Assembly (NCBI GenBank): GCA_947174625.1
Contig: CAMWJT010000046.1
Location: 1-8,712, forward strand
Origin: an uncultured Ruminococcus sp.
GTDB taxonomy: Bacteria; Bacillota; Clostridia; Oscillospirales; Ruminococcaceae
DNA length: 8,712 bases
Direction of reading: 5' to 3'
Shown: one piece after another, positions 1 to 6,372 of the stretch
Layout of the letters: each line of letters opens with the position of its first letter
How positions within the stretch are numbered: position 1 is the first letter of the stretch
Notes under the pieces: model-generated
The model's database searches: none
What the model saw: the letters and a program-made list of their open reading frames with translations, nothing else
What the model was told of the DNA's origin: nothing
Program-made: the position numbers and the translations under genes

Positions 1-31
1 AAATAATACATGGAGGTTAAAAATTAAAAAT

Positions 32-337
32 ATGGATATCGGAGAAAAACTGCGTTCTATCAGAAAATCAAAAAATATGACGATCTACCGTCTTTCTATG
101 ACAACTGGTATTTCACAGAATCATATCAGTGGCATAGAACTCGGAAACCGTCAGCCTACGATTTATACATTGCTTCGTCTGCTAGAGCCTCTTGGGATTA
201 CACTGGCAGAATTTTTTAACGAAAACGGCTCACCTGTGGAGTTGACTGAAAACGAAAAGAAATTAATAGAAAATTATCGCCGTCTGCCGAATGAAAAAGC
301 CGAAGCTCTACTGAATTTGATTCAATTAATAGAATAA
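32..337 (+). CDS. XRE-family helix-turn-helix transcriptional regulator
   Basis: This is a 101-residue cytosolic DNA-binding protein of the XRE (Cro/C1-type) family. The N-terminal half, about residues 4-62, has the typical five-helix pattern: a start like MDIGEKLRSIRKSKNMT, then the recognition-helix stretch ISQNHISGIELGNRQPT, then LLRLLEPLGITLAEFF. The C-terminal 35 residues (ENEKKLIENYRRLP onwards) are a short charged helical tail of the kind seen in small clostridial XRE regulators; no sensor domain is visible. The ATG at 32 gives the standard family start. The GGAGG at 12-16 lies 15 nt upstream, which is long; an in-frame ATT at 23 would be better spaced, but I do not prefer it. A strong terminator follows, so it is transcribed apart from the next genes. 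Its target is unknown. Confidence 0.9.
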   Translation: MDIGEKLRSIRKSKNMTIYRLSMTTGISQNHISGIELGNRQPTIYTLLRLLEPLGITLAEFFNENGSPVELTENEKKLIENYRRLPNEKAEALLNLIQLIE

Positions 338-346
338 TAACAAATC

Positions 347-405
347 CTGATTTTCAGCATTCCACTTTTTTGACTGTGGAATTGTGGAAAATCAGTATTT
401 TTTTT
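347..405 (+). terminator. Rho-independent terminator after the XRE gene
   Basis: The outer arms CTGATTTTC (347-355) and GAAAATCAG (387-395) pair perfectly. The inner arms ATTCCAC (359-365) and GTGGAAT (376-382) also pair perfectly, with a small internal loop between the two stems and a 10-nt apical loop. A T-run (TATTTTTTTT, 396-405) follows at once. It sits 10 nt after the XRE stop codon. Its right arm contains the GTG at 384, which argues against that GTG being the start of the next gene. Confidence 0.9.
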
Positions 406-433
406 GCAGATCTGGTTATATTAAAATTAAAAT
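404..433 (+). promoter_or_regulatory. Possible promoter for the DUF421-DUF4363 unit
   Basis: TTGCAG (404-409) and TAAAAT (428-433) are separated by 18 nt, just after the upstream terminator and before the ATG at 462. A new promoter is expected here because the terminator should stop transcription from the left. The local AT-richness offers other -10 choices (for example at 422), so the exact box is uncertain. Confidence 0.4.
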
Positions 434-461
434 TACCAATCAATTATTAGGATGTGCTGTT

Positions 462-1139
462 ATGACGATTGTTTTAATCCGGGCTTTTATTTTATATCTC
501 GTTGTCATGTTTTCCGTCAGGTTAATGGGAAAACGTCAGTTAGGAGAATTACAGCCGGCGGAGCTGGTCACGACAATTTTAATCTCTAATATTGCGACAC
601 TCGCCCTGGAAGATATTGAAATCCCCCTCCTGCATGGGATTATGCCGATCCTGGCACTCGTCTGCTTTGAAGTAATTGTCTCCTGGATTTCCCTGAAATC
701 TGTCAAGTTCCGCAGACTGATTTCCGGCAGTCCCAAAATTATCATCCGGGATGGCATTCTCGATCAAGCTATGCTCCGGACGCTCCGCTTCTCCGTGGAT
801 GATGTCATGACAGCATTGCGCCTTGGCGGTATTTTCTCAATCGAAGAAGTGCAATTTGCAATTGTAGAAACAAACGGCAGTGTTTCAGTCTACCAGAAAT
901 CAGCGGATCAGCCTGCTACAAAAGAAGATGTGCATACTGCCAAAAAAGACTGCAATCCCCCCCAGATCATTATTGCAGACGGACAGCTCCGGGAACATGC
1001 CTTGACCAGTATCGGACAGAACCGGCAATGGTTAGATCTGATTTTAAGAAATTCCGGCACGTCCATCCCGGAAATTTTCATGATGACCGCCGACCAGGCA
1101 TGCCGTTATCAGATTATTAAAAAAGATCAGAAAAATTAG
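462..1139 (+). CDS. DUF421 / YetF-family membrane protein
   Basis: This is a 225-residue inner-membrane protein of the DUF421 (YetF/YcaP-like) family, whose biochemical role is not firmly known. About residues 1-78 form three hydrophobic segments, with the family hallmark MGKRQLGELQPAELV near residues 22-36 between the first two. The rest is the soluble YetF domain, with family-typical patterns: PKIIIRDGIL (91-100), LRFSVDDVMTALR (108-120) and a following stretch ending AIVETNGSVSV. The length matches the family (about 220-240 residues). I chose ATG 462 because AGGA (449-452) lies 9 nt upstream and the hydrophobic segment begins there. A longer frame from GTG 384 would start inside the terminator stem and add an atypical leader. 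The next gene starts 22 nt after the stop, so the two are probably cotranscribed. Confidence 0.9.
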   Translation: MTIVLIRAFILYLVVMFSVRLMGKRQLGELQPAELVTTILISNIATLALEDIEIPLLHGIMPILALVCFEVIVSWISLKSVKFRRLISGSPKIIIRDGILDQAMLRTLRFSVDDVMTALRLGGIFSIEEVQFAIVETNGSVSVYQKSADQPATKEDVHTAKKDCNPPQIIIADGQLREHALTSIGQNRQWLDLILRNSGTSIPEIFMMTADQACRYQIIKKDQKN

Positions 1140-1148
1140 AAAAATTAG
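1131..1148 (+). repeat. 9-bp tandem duplication across a stop codon
   Basis: AAAAATTAG occurs twice back to back (1131-1139 and 1140-1148). The first copy carries the TAG stop of the DUF421 gene. Because the unit is 9 bp, the second copy supplies another in-frame TAG, giving a backup stop. It looks like a local slippage event. Confidence 0.6.
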
Positions 1149-1161
1149 AAAGGATGATTTG

Positions 1162-1539
1162 ATGAACCACTGCAAAGCCAGTGTCGGCATTCTGATTAGC
1201 TTGATTCTCCTGTGTGTTTCTTCTTTGATGATATTAAAATCCAAGAGTGAAACCTGCCTGACAATCATAGACCAGCTTGAGACGACATTCCAGACCGGAT
1301 CTATCCAGGATGCGCTTATTGTATATGACAAACTGGAATCAGAACTAGAAAAATATCATAATATCACAGGTTTATTTGTCAACGGCACGGAACTGGATGA
1401 AATGCGGGAAATCGTTGCCGGTCTCAGACCTATGATTCTTGCCAATCAGAAGAACACATCCGCCGAAATCGCAAGATTACGCATGCTTGTCCAGAATCTC
1501 TATGAAGAAGAACTCCCGGAACTCTGGAATATTTTATAA
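1162..1539 (+). CDS. DUF4363 family membrane-anchored protein
   Basis: This is a 125-residue protein with one N-terminal hydrophobic segment (about residues 8-26) and a predicted helical extracytoplasmic remainder. The C-terminal part, with a short acidic helix followed by a long helix ending in LWNIL, matches my memory of DUF4363, a clostridial family of unknown function. I recall these genes commonly sitting beside DUF421 genes, as here, so the two proteins may form a membrane pair; that is inference. ATG 1162 is preferred over the TTG immediately before it (1159) because AAAGGA (1149-1154) is 7 nt upstream. No strong terminator follows, only an A/T palindrome at 1549-1564. Confidence 0.75.
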   Translation: MNHCKASVGILISLILLCVSSLMILKSKSETCLTIIDQLETTFQTGSIQDALIVYDKLESELEKYHNITGLFVNGTELDEMREIVAGLRPMILANQKNTSAEIARLRMLVQNLYEEELPELWNIL

Positions 1540-1548
1540 TTTTATGTA

Positions 1549-1564
1549 ATTTTTTTAAAAAAAT
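1549..1564. repeat. A/T palindrome, possible UP element of the ung promoter
   Basis: ATTTTTTTAAAAAAAT is a perfect 16-bp palindrome 10 nt upstream of the -35 box at 1575. Such A- and T-tracts can act as UP elements bound by the RNA polymerase alpha subunit. The same sequence could also form a weak U-rich terminator for the DUF4363 gene. Both roles are inferred from position and composition. Confidence 0.4.
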
Positions 1565-1574
1565 CAGAAAACAC

Positions 1575-1603
1575 TTGCAATGTCAGAAAAAATATGCTAA
1601 AAT
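1575..1603 (+). promoter_or_regulatory. Extended -10 sigma-A promoter of the ung-metF-metH operon
   Basis: TTGCAA (1575-1580) and TAAAAT (1598-1603) are separated by exactly 17 nt. The -10 box is preceded by TGC (1595-1597), an extended -10. Transcription should begin near 1610, giving a 5' leader of about 60 nt before the ung ATG. This is the best promoter in the window and the only clear one before the methionine genes. Confidence 0.75.
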
Positions 1604-1610
1604 AGGAAAT

Positions 1611-1671
1611 AGAATTATTTTTTTTAATTCTGAATTTATTTTAAATTTTTTAGAATCGGGGTAATATTCTA
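1611..1671 (+). promoter_or_regulatory. ung 5' leader with alternative hairpins
   Basis: The leader holds four complementary blocks. AGAATTA (1611-1617) pairs with TAATTCT (1625-1631). ATTCTGAA (1627-1634) pairs with TTTAGAAT (1649-1656), with one G-U pair. TAGAAT (1651-1656) pairs with ATTCTA (1666-1671), which includes the A of the start codon. The first and third stems exclude the second. The ribosome-binding GGGG (1658-1661) sits in the loop of the third stem. All stems are A-U rich and weak; regulation is possible but unproven. Confidence 0.35.
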
Positions 1672-2345
1672 TGAGCAACTTTTTCAATAACGAATGGGAT
1701 GTCCTGCTTGCAGACGAAATGCAGAAAGCCTATTATCTCAAATTACGGGAATTTCTCAAGCAGGAATATGCCACACAAACAATCTATCCGGACATGTATG
1801 ATATTTTCAATGCGCTGAAATATGCGACTTACAGTAACGTGAAAGTTGTGATCCTGGGGCAAGATCCCTATCATGGCGAGGGACAGGCACACGGACTGAG
1901 CTTTTCTGTCAAGAAAGGCGTGAGAGTTCCACCGTCCTTGAGAAATATCTACAAAGAAATCCTCAGCGATACCGGGATTGACAATACCAAAATGCACGGC
2001 GAATTAACGGACTGGGCAAAGCAGGGAGTATTATTATTAAATACTGTACTGACTGTCCGTGCAGGAAAGCCAAACAGTCACCAGAAGCAAGGCTGGGAAC
2101 AATTCACGGACGAAATCATCAGATTGTTAAATATCCGTGTCGATCCGATTGTATTTTTGTTATGGGGAGCGCCTGCCCGGAAGAAAAAAGCATTGATTAC
2201 CAATCCAAATCACTTGATCTTAGAAGCCGCTCATCCGTCACCGCTCTCCGCAAACAACGGATTTTTCGGATGCCGGCACTTCTCTCAGGCAAACCAGTTC
2301 TTACAGGCACATAACTTAAAGCCGATTAACTGGAAAATTAATTAA
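1671..2345 (+). CDS. ung: Uracil-DNA glycosylase, family 1
   Basis: This enzyme removes uracil from DNA by cutting the N-glycosidic bond, starting base-excision repair of deaminated cytosine or misincorporated dUMP. The 224-residue length matches the family. The water-activating loop GQDPYHG is at residues 63-69 (catalytic Asp65). The LLLNTVLTVRAGKPNSHQ segment and the uracil-binding strand VFLLWGAPARKKK follow, and the DNA-intercalation loop HPSPLS carries His188. All key residues are present, so it should be active. The ATG at 1671 is preceded only by a modest GGGG (1658-1661). It is the first gene after the promoter at 1575, and the metF start lies 19 nt beyond its stop with no terminator, so the two are probably cotranscribed. 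Confidence 0.97.
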   Translation: MSNFFNNEWDVLLADEMQKAYYLKLREFLKQEYATQTIYPDMYDIFNALKYATYSNVKVVILGQDPYHGEGQAHGLSFSVKKGVRVPPSLRNIYKEILSDTGIDNTKMHGELTDWAKQGVLLLNTVLTVRAGKPNSHQKQGWEQFTDEIIRLLNIRVDPIVFLLWGAPARKKKALITNPNHLILEAAHPSPLSANNGFFGCRHFSQANQFLQAHNLKPINWKIN

Positions 2346-2364
2346 TATATAAGGCGTGAAATTC

Positions 2365-3228
2365 ATGAAAAACACGAAAAAAATGATTTATTCTTTTGAG
2401 GTATTCCCTCCCAAGCCAACAACACCCGTTGAGAAAGTTTCCGGCTGTTTTGAAAAATTAGCCGCACTCCGCCCGGATTTTATCAGTGTCACATACGGCG
2501 CAGGCGGCGGCTTGAATGGCGGAAAATTGACTTGTGAACTGTCAGCAAAAATCCAGAATACATATCATGTCAAATCTATTGCACACCTGCCGTGTATTTC
2601 TTATTCCAAAGAAGAAATCGCACAAGTATTGCAGGATTTCAAGGCAAATGGCATTACGGACATTCTGGCACTGCGTGGCGATAAAAGTCCGGAACGTCCC
2701 GAAAAGACGGATTTTAAACATGCCAGTGACTTGATTGATTTTATCAAATCACAAGGCGATTTTGAAATTTACGGTGCATGTTATCCGGAAGTCCACCCGG
2801 AAGCCATTTCAGCCGTATCGGATTTACAGCATCTCAAAGAAAAAGTCGACAAAGGCGCAAAGCATCTGATCTCACAATTATTTTTTGATAATCAATATTT
2901 CTATGAATTCCGTGAAAAATGTGAGATTATCGGGATTCATGTCCCGATTGAAGCCGGGATTATGCCAGTTGTCAATGCGTCCCAGATTCAGCGCATGGTA
3001 AGCTTATGCGGTACCAGTCTGCCGAGAAAATTCACTGTCATGATGCAACGGTTCGGACACAGTCCCGAAGCGATCCGTGATGCCGGGATTGCCTACGCTG
3101 TGGATCAGATTGTAGATCTGGCGGCAAACGGTGTGGACGGGATTCACTTATATACGATGAACAATCCCTATGTCGCAGAACGGATCACACAAGCAGTTTC
3201 CGGGATTTTAGGCAGATGCGAGAATTAA
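2365..3228 (+). CDS. metF: 5,10-methylenetetrahydrofolate reductase
   Basis: This cytosolic flavoenzyme (FAD) reduces 5,10-methylene-tetrahydrofolate to 5-methyl-tetrahydrofolate, the methyl donor for MetH downstream. It is 287 residues, normal for bacterial MetF, and spans one TIM barrel. Family motifs in order are YSFEVFPPK (residues 9-17, with catalytic Glu12), SVTYGAGG (41-48), the FAD/folate loop LALRGD (101-106, with Asp106), LISQLFFDN, PIEAGIMPV and DGIHLYTMN near the C-terminus. I chose ATG 2365 because AAGG (2351-2354) lies 10 nt upstream. A GTG at 2356 is in frame and would add three residues but sits directly against that AAGG. Its last 13 nt overlap the next gene, indicating translational coupling. 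Confidence 0.96.
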   Translation: MKNTKKMIYSFEVFPPKPTTPVEKVSGCFEKLAALRPDFISVTYGAGGGLNGGKLTCELSAKIQNTYHVKSIAHLPCISYSKEEIAQVLQDFKANGITDILALRGDKSPERPEKTDFKHASDLIDFIKSQGDFEIYGACYPEVHPEAISAVSDLQHLKEKVDKGAKHLISQLFFDNQYFYEFREKCEIIGIHVPIEAGIMPVVNASQIQRMVSLCGTSLPRKFTVMMQRFGHSPEAIRDAGIAYAVDQIVDLAANGVDGIHLYTMNNPYVAERITQAVSGILGRCEN

Positions 3229-3863
3229 ATTTAACTAAAATAGACCAACAGCAAGCATTCCGGTATATGGGACTGCCGGAACATCCGGATCAGAAATTTC
3301 TGGATCTTGCAGATCTCTGTGAACAAAAATTATTACAGGCAATCCGTCCGAAATATACCTGGAAATTATTTCAAAAATTAGATCTGGAATTTCTCCTGAT
3401 CGGACAGGACATCCGGAATCACTTGAAAAATTGTGATCGCATGATCCTGTTCTGTGCGACGTTATCCCAGAACGCAGATACTTGCATCCGGCTCGCACAG
3501 ACCAGTGATGTCCTTGCCGGGATGATGACGGATGCAATGGCAAGCGCTCTGACGGAACAATTCTGCGATCTGGCAGAAGCAGAAATACTCAAAAATTTTC
3601 CGGATTCTTATGCTACATTCCGGTTCAGTCCCGGTTACGGAGATTTTCCGTTATCTGTACAGAGTGATCTATTATCGCTCCTGCAAGCACAGAAAGCAAC
3701 CGGGATTTGTCTGACAGAAAGCAATCTGATGACACCCCGGAAGTCCGTCACAGCTTTGATCGGACTGTCAGAACAACCCATTGAAAAACAACGCAAAGGC
3801 TGTGTCGGATGCAATCTGTCTCAGAAATGTCCTTATCGCAGGAAAGGAGTACACTGTAATTGA
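3216..3863 (+). CDS. Stand-alone methionine synthase activation (B12-dependent MetH reactivation) domain protein
   Basis: This 215-residue protein corresponds to the C-terminal S-adenosylmethionine-binding activation domain that is fused to MetH in E. coli. It is expected to remethylate the inactive cob(II)alamin form of MetH using SAM and an electron donor. Family motifs are RFSPGYGDFPL (residues 136-146, the SAM-binding RxxPGY loop) and LTESNLMTP (166-174). The C-terminus carries four cysteines, C196, C199, C205 and C214 (CX2CX5CX8C), which E. coli MetH lacks; I infer a metal or Fe-S site. It starts inside the end of metF, and its TGA (3861-3863) overlaps the TTG start of metH. This places it physically and translationally between the two partners. 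The ATG at 3216 has only a weak AGG (3210-3212) upstream, consistent with coupled translation. Confidence 0.9.
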   Translation: MRELNLTKIDQQQAFRYMGLPEHPDQKFLDLADLCEQKLLQAIRPKYTWKLFQKLDLEFLLIGQDIRNHLKNCDRMILFCATLSQNADTCIRLAQTSDVLAGMMTDAMASALTEQFCDLAEAEILKNFPDSYATFRFSPGYGDFPLSVQSDLLSLLQAQKATGICLTESNLMTPRKSVTALIGLSEQPIEKQRKGCVGCNLSQKCPYRRKGVHCN

Positions 3864-6256
3864 AAAATCCTGAAAAAAAATCTGATTTTCAGAAAATTCT
3901 TGAAAAACATAAATTTCTGGTTCTTGACGGCGGTATGGGTACAATGCTTCAAAATGCCGGTTTACCGCCCGGCGGAATCCCGGAATTGCTGAATTTCACA
4001 GATCCGAAGCTGATTACCAACATTCACAGATCTTATGTGAATGTCGGAGCAAATATTGTCTATACCAATACATTCGGCGCAAATCGTCTGAAAATGGCGA
4101 AAACACATAAATCTGTCCGGAACATTATCAGTACGGCAATTGCCAATGCCAGACAATCCGGCGCAGAATATGTCGCTTTGGATATTGGACCCATCGGGCA
4201 ATTATTAGAACCGACCGGGACTTTGAAATTTGAAGAAGCTTATGACATTTTCCGGGAACAGATCGAAGCCGGAGCGGATGCCGATCTGATTGTATTCGAG
4301 ACCATGACGGATCTTCTGGAAGTCCGTGCGGCTGTCCTTGCGGCGAAAGAACACAGTGACAAACCGATTCTCGTCACCATGAGCTTTGAGGAGAATCACC
4401 GGACATTCACAGGCTGCGAGATCCCGGCAATGGCACTCACATTAGAGGGACTCGGTGTAGATGCAATCGGTGTCAACTGTTCGCTTGGTCCTGTGGAACT
4501 GCTCCCGATTGTGGAGGAACTCTGCAACTGGACGACGCTCCCGGTAATCGTCAAGCCAAATGCCGGACTGCCCGACCCTGTGACAAGTCAATACCATTTT
4601 GACCCGGACGAATTCGCCGGATGCTGTGAAAAATTCATTGATCTGGGCGCTGTGATTCTCGGCGGCTGCTGTGGTACAACACCCGAACATATCCGGACTG
4701 TTGCCCAGATGCTGAAAACGAAAACACCCATACAAAAAAAGAATTCCATCCCATCGGCTGTCTGTTCTGCCAATCAGACTGTCATCATCAATCAGCCCAG
4801 AGTGATCGGCGAACGAATCAATCCCACCGGCAAAAAGCGATTCAAGCAAGCACTCATAGAGCATGATCTAGATTATATTCTCAATCAGGCAATTGCACAG
4901 ATCAATGCCGGTGCAGATCTTCTGGACGTTAATGTCGGTCTGCCGGATATTGATGAAATTTCTATGATGCAGGACGCTGTAAAAGCCATTCAGGGCATTA
5001 CAGATACACCCTTGCAGTTGGATTCTACCAATCCGGAAGTACTGGAAGCTGGATTACGCTGTTATAACGGCAAACCGATTGTGAATTCTGTCAACGGTGA
5101 GGAAGCATCTCTCAATACGATCCTGCCGTTAGTCAAGAAATACGGTGCGGCTGTTGTCGGATTGACACTGGATGAAAATGGCATCCCCAAGACAACAGAT
5201 GGCAGATTTGCAATCGCTGAAAAAATCCTGAACCGTGCATTAGCTTTGGGAATCCGCCGGGAAGATGTCTACATTGACTGCCTGACGCTGACGGCTTCTG
5301 CGGAACAGGAAGGTGTCATGCAAACATTGGATGCCGTCCGCAGAGTCAAGACGGAATTAAAATTACATACCGTTCTGGGTGTGTCTAATATCTCGTTCGG
5401 ATTGCCCAACCGGGAATTAGTCACTCGGAATTTCCTGACTATGACGCTGTATGCCGGACTGGATCTGCCGATTATCAATCCCAATACGGCAAGCATGATG
5501 TCCTGTGTCCGGACATATAAATTACTGGCGAATATTGACAAAAACGCTGTAGATTACATTGCACACTACGGGACGGAATCGCCTGAAAATATAAATAATA
5601 ATAATAATAATAATATAATTAATAATCCCGGTGGCATGACGTTGGAATCTGCCATCTTGTCCGGGTTGAAATCCGAAGCCGGAACGCTTACCAAAGAGTT
5701 ATTAACATCCTCTGAGCCAATGCAGATTGTCAATCATATGCTGATCCCTGCACTGGACAAAGCCGGTGCGGATTTTGAAGCCGGAAAGATTTTTCTGCCG
5801 CAGTTGATTTCTTCGGCATCAGCGGCACAGTCCGCATTTGAAGTTATCAAGCATCACCTCTGTGAATCCAGTACGGAAACTGTAAACCGTGGGACGATTG
5901 TATTAGCTACGGTCAAGGGGGATATTCATGATATTGGCAAAAATATCGTCAAAATCCTGTTGGAGAATTACGGTTATCAGGTGATTGACCTGGGCAAAGA
6001 CGTCCCCTATGAAGCCGTCGCAGAAGCAACGGAGAAAAGTCATGCGCCGTTAGTCGGTTTGTCCGCACTCATGACGACGACACTCCCGGCTATGGAAGCA
6101 ACAATCCGGTTACTGCATGAACGCTGTCCCTGGTGCAAGACCGTTGTCGGCGGAGCTGTCCTGACGGCAGATTATGCGGAAAAGATCGGAGCGGATTTCT
6201 ATGCAAAAGATGCTAAAGAAACGGTGGACATTGCAAAGCGGATTTTTCAGAACTAA
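3860..6256 (+). CDS. metH: Cobalamin-dependent methionine synthase, short form lacking the activation domain
   Basis: This enzyme transfers a methyl group from 5-methyl-tetrahydrofolate via cobalamin to homocysteine, making methionine. It has 798 residues against about 1,230 in E. coli, because the activation domain is encoded by the preceding gene. The homocysteine-binding barrel (about 1-300) has zinc ligands C207, C270 and C271 in GVNCSLGP and GGCCGTTPEH. The pterin-binding barrel (about 310-570) begins RVIGERINPTG and includes DVNVGLPDIDE and PLQLDSTNPE. An Asn-rich linker (about 574-592) leads to the cobalamin cap (about 595-675, LPQLISSASAAQSAF). The B12 domain carries the base-off motif DIHDIG with His690. 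The start is TTG 3860, with AAAGGAG (3843-3849) 10 nt upstream, and it overlaps the upstream stop by 4 nt. No clear terminator follows, so read-through into the lysozyme gene is possible. Confidence 0.96.
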   Translation: MKNPEKKSDFQKILEKHKFLVLDGGMGTMLQNAGLPPGGIPELLNFTDPKLITNIHRSYVNVGANIVYTNTFGANRLKMAKTHKSVRNIISTAIANARQSGAEYVALDIGPIGQLLEPTGTLKFEEAYDIFREQIEAGADADLIVFETMTDLLEVRAAVLAAKEHSDKPILVTMSFEENHRTFTGCEIPAMALTLEGLGVDAIGVNCSLGPVELLPIVEELCNWTTLPVIVKPNAGLPDPVTSQYHFDPDEFAGCCEKFIDLGAVILGGCCGTTPEHIRTVAQMLKTKTPIQKKNSIPSAVCSANQTVIINQPRVIGERINPTGKKRFKQALIEHDLDYILNQAIAQINAGADLLDVNVGLPDIDEISMMQDAVKAIQGITDTPLQLDSTNPEVLEAGLRCYNGKPIVNSVNGEEASLNTILPLVKKYGAAVVGLTLDENGIPKTTDGRFAIAEKILNRALALGIRREDVYIDCLTLTASAEQEGVMQTLDAVRRVKTELKLHTVLGVSNISFGLPNRELVTRNFLTMTLYAGLDLPIINPNTASMMSCVRTYKLLANIDKNAVDYIAHYGTESPENINNNNNNNIINNPGGMTLESAILSGLKSEAGTLTKELLTSSEPMQIVNHMLIPALDKAGADFEAGKIFLPQLISSASAAQSAFEVIKHHLCESSTETVNRGTIVLATVKGDIHDIGKNIVKILLENYGYQVIDLGKDVPYEAVAEATEKSHAPLVGLSALMTTTLPAMEATIRLLHERCPWCKTVVGGAVLTADYAEKIGADFYAKDAKETVDIAKRIFQN
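5588..5626 (+). repeat. AAT trinucleotide microsatellite inside metH
   Basis: Seven consecutive AAT codons (5594-5614) are flanked by further AAT, ATA and ATT codons. They encode seven Asn in a row (residues 579-585) within an Asn/Ile-rich stretch. The run falls in the linker between the pterin-binding and cobalamin modules. It is far more AT-rich than the surrounding metH sequence. Slippage by whole units would change linker length without breaking the frame. Confidence 0.9.
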
Positions 6257-6321
6257 TTTGCTGATAAATAAATAATATATAACATATAAAAAATTAAAAA
6301 TTCTAAGGTATTGAGGTATTT

Positions 6322-6372
6322 ATGATAGCATTTAGTAATTATCATTATTTTGTGGGTGTTTCTATACGGTGA
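6322..6372 (+). CDS. Possible 16-residue leader peptide coupled to the lysozyme gene
   Basis: ATG 6322 begins a 16-codon frame, MIAFSNYHYFVGVSIR, ending at TGA 6370-6372. TGAGGT (6312-6317) places a good Shine-Dalgarno 5 nt upstream of the ATG. The stop overlaps the GTG start of the lysozyme gene as GTGA, the usual arrangement for translational coupling. That gene itself has only a weak GTGGG upstream. The peptide has no recognisable family and is in a different frame from the lysozyme. It could be a true leader, or a chance frame supplying ribosomes to the next start. Confidence 0.4.
   Translation: MIAFSNYHYFVGVSIR

Noticed and set aside
10..27. Five-codon frame ATG-GAG-GTT-AAA-AAT-TAA before the XRE gene
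   Set aside because: It overlaps the ribosome binding site itself and has no such site of its own; too short to support.
536..767. Two - strand frames of 62-73 residues inside the DUF421 gene
   Set aside because: They are antisense to a well-supported gene, show no family motifs and overlap each other.
4442..4864. 140-residue - strand frame inside metH
   Set aside because: It lies opposite conserved zinc-site and pterin-domain coding sequence and has no recognisable domain.
6257..6321. Terminator or promoter directly after metH
   Set aside because: The stretch is AT-only spacer; TTGCTG (6258-6263) has no -10 box at a proper distance and no GC-containing hairpin is present.
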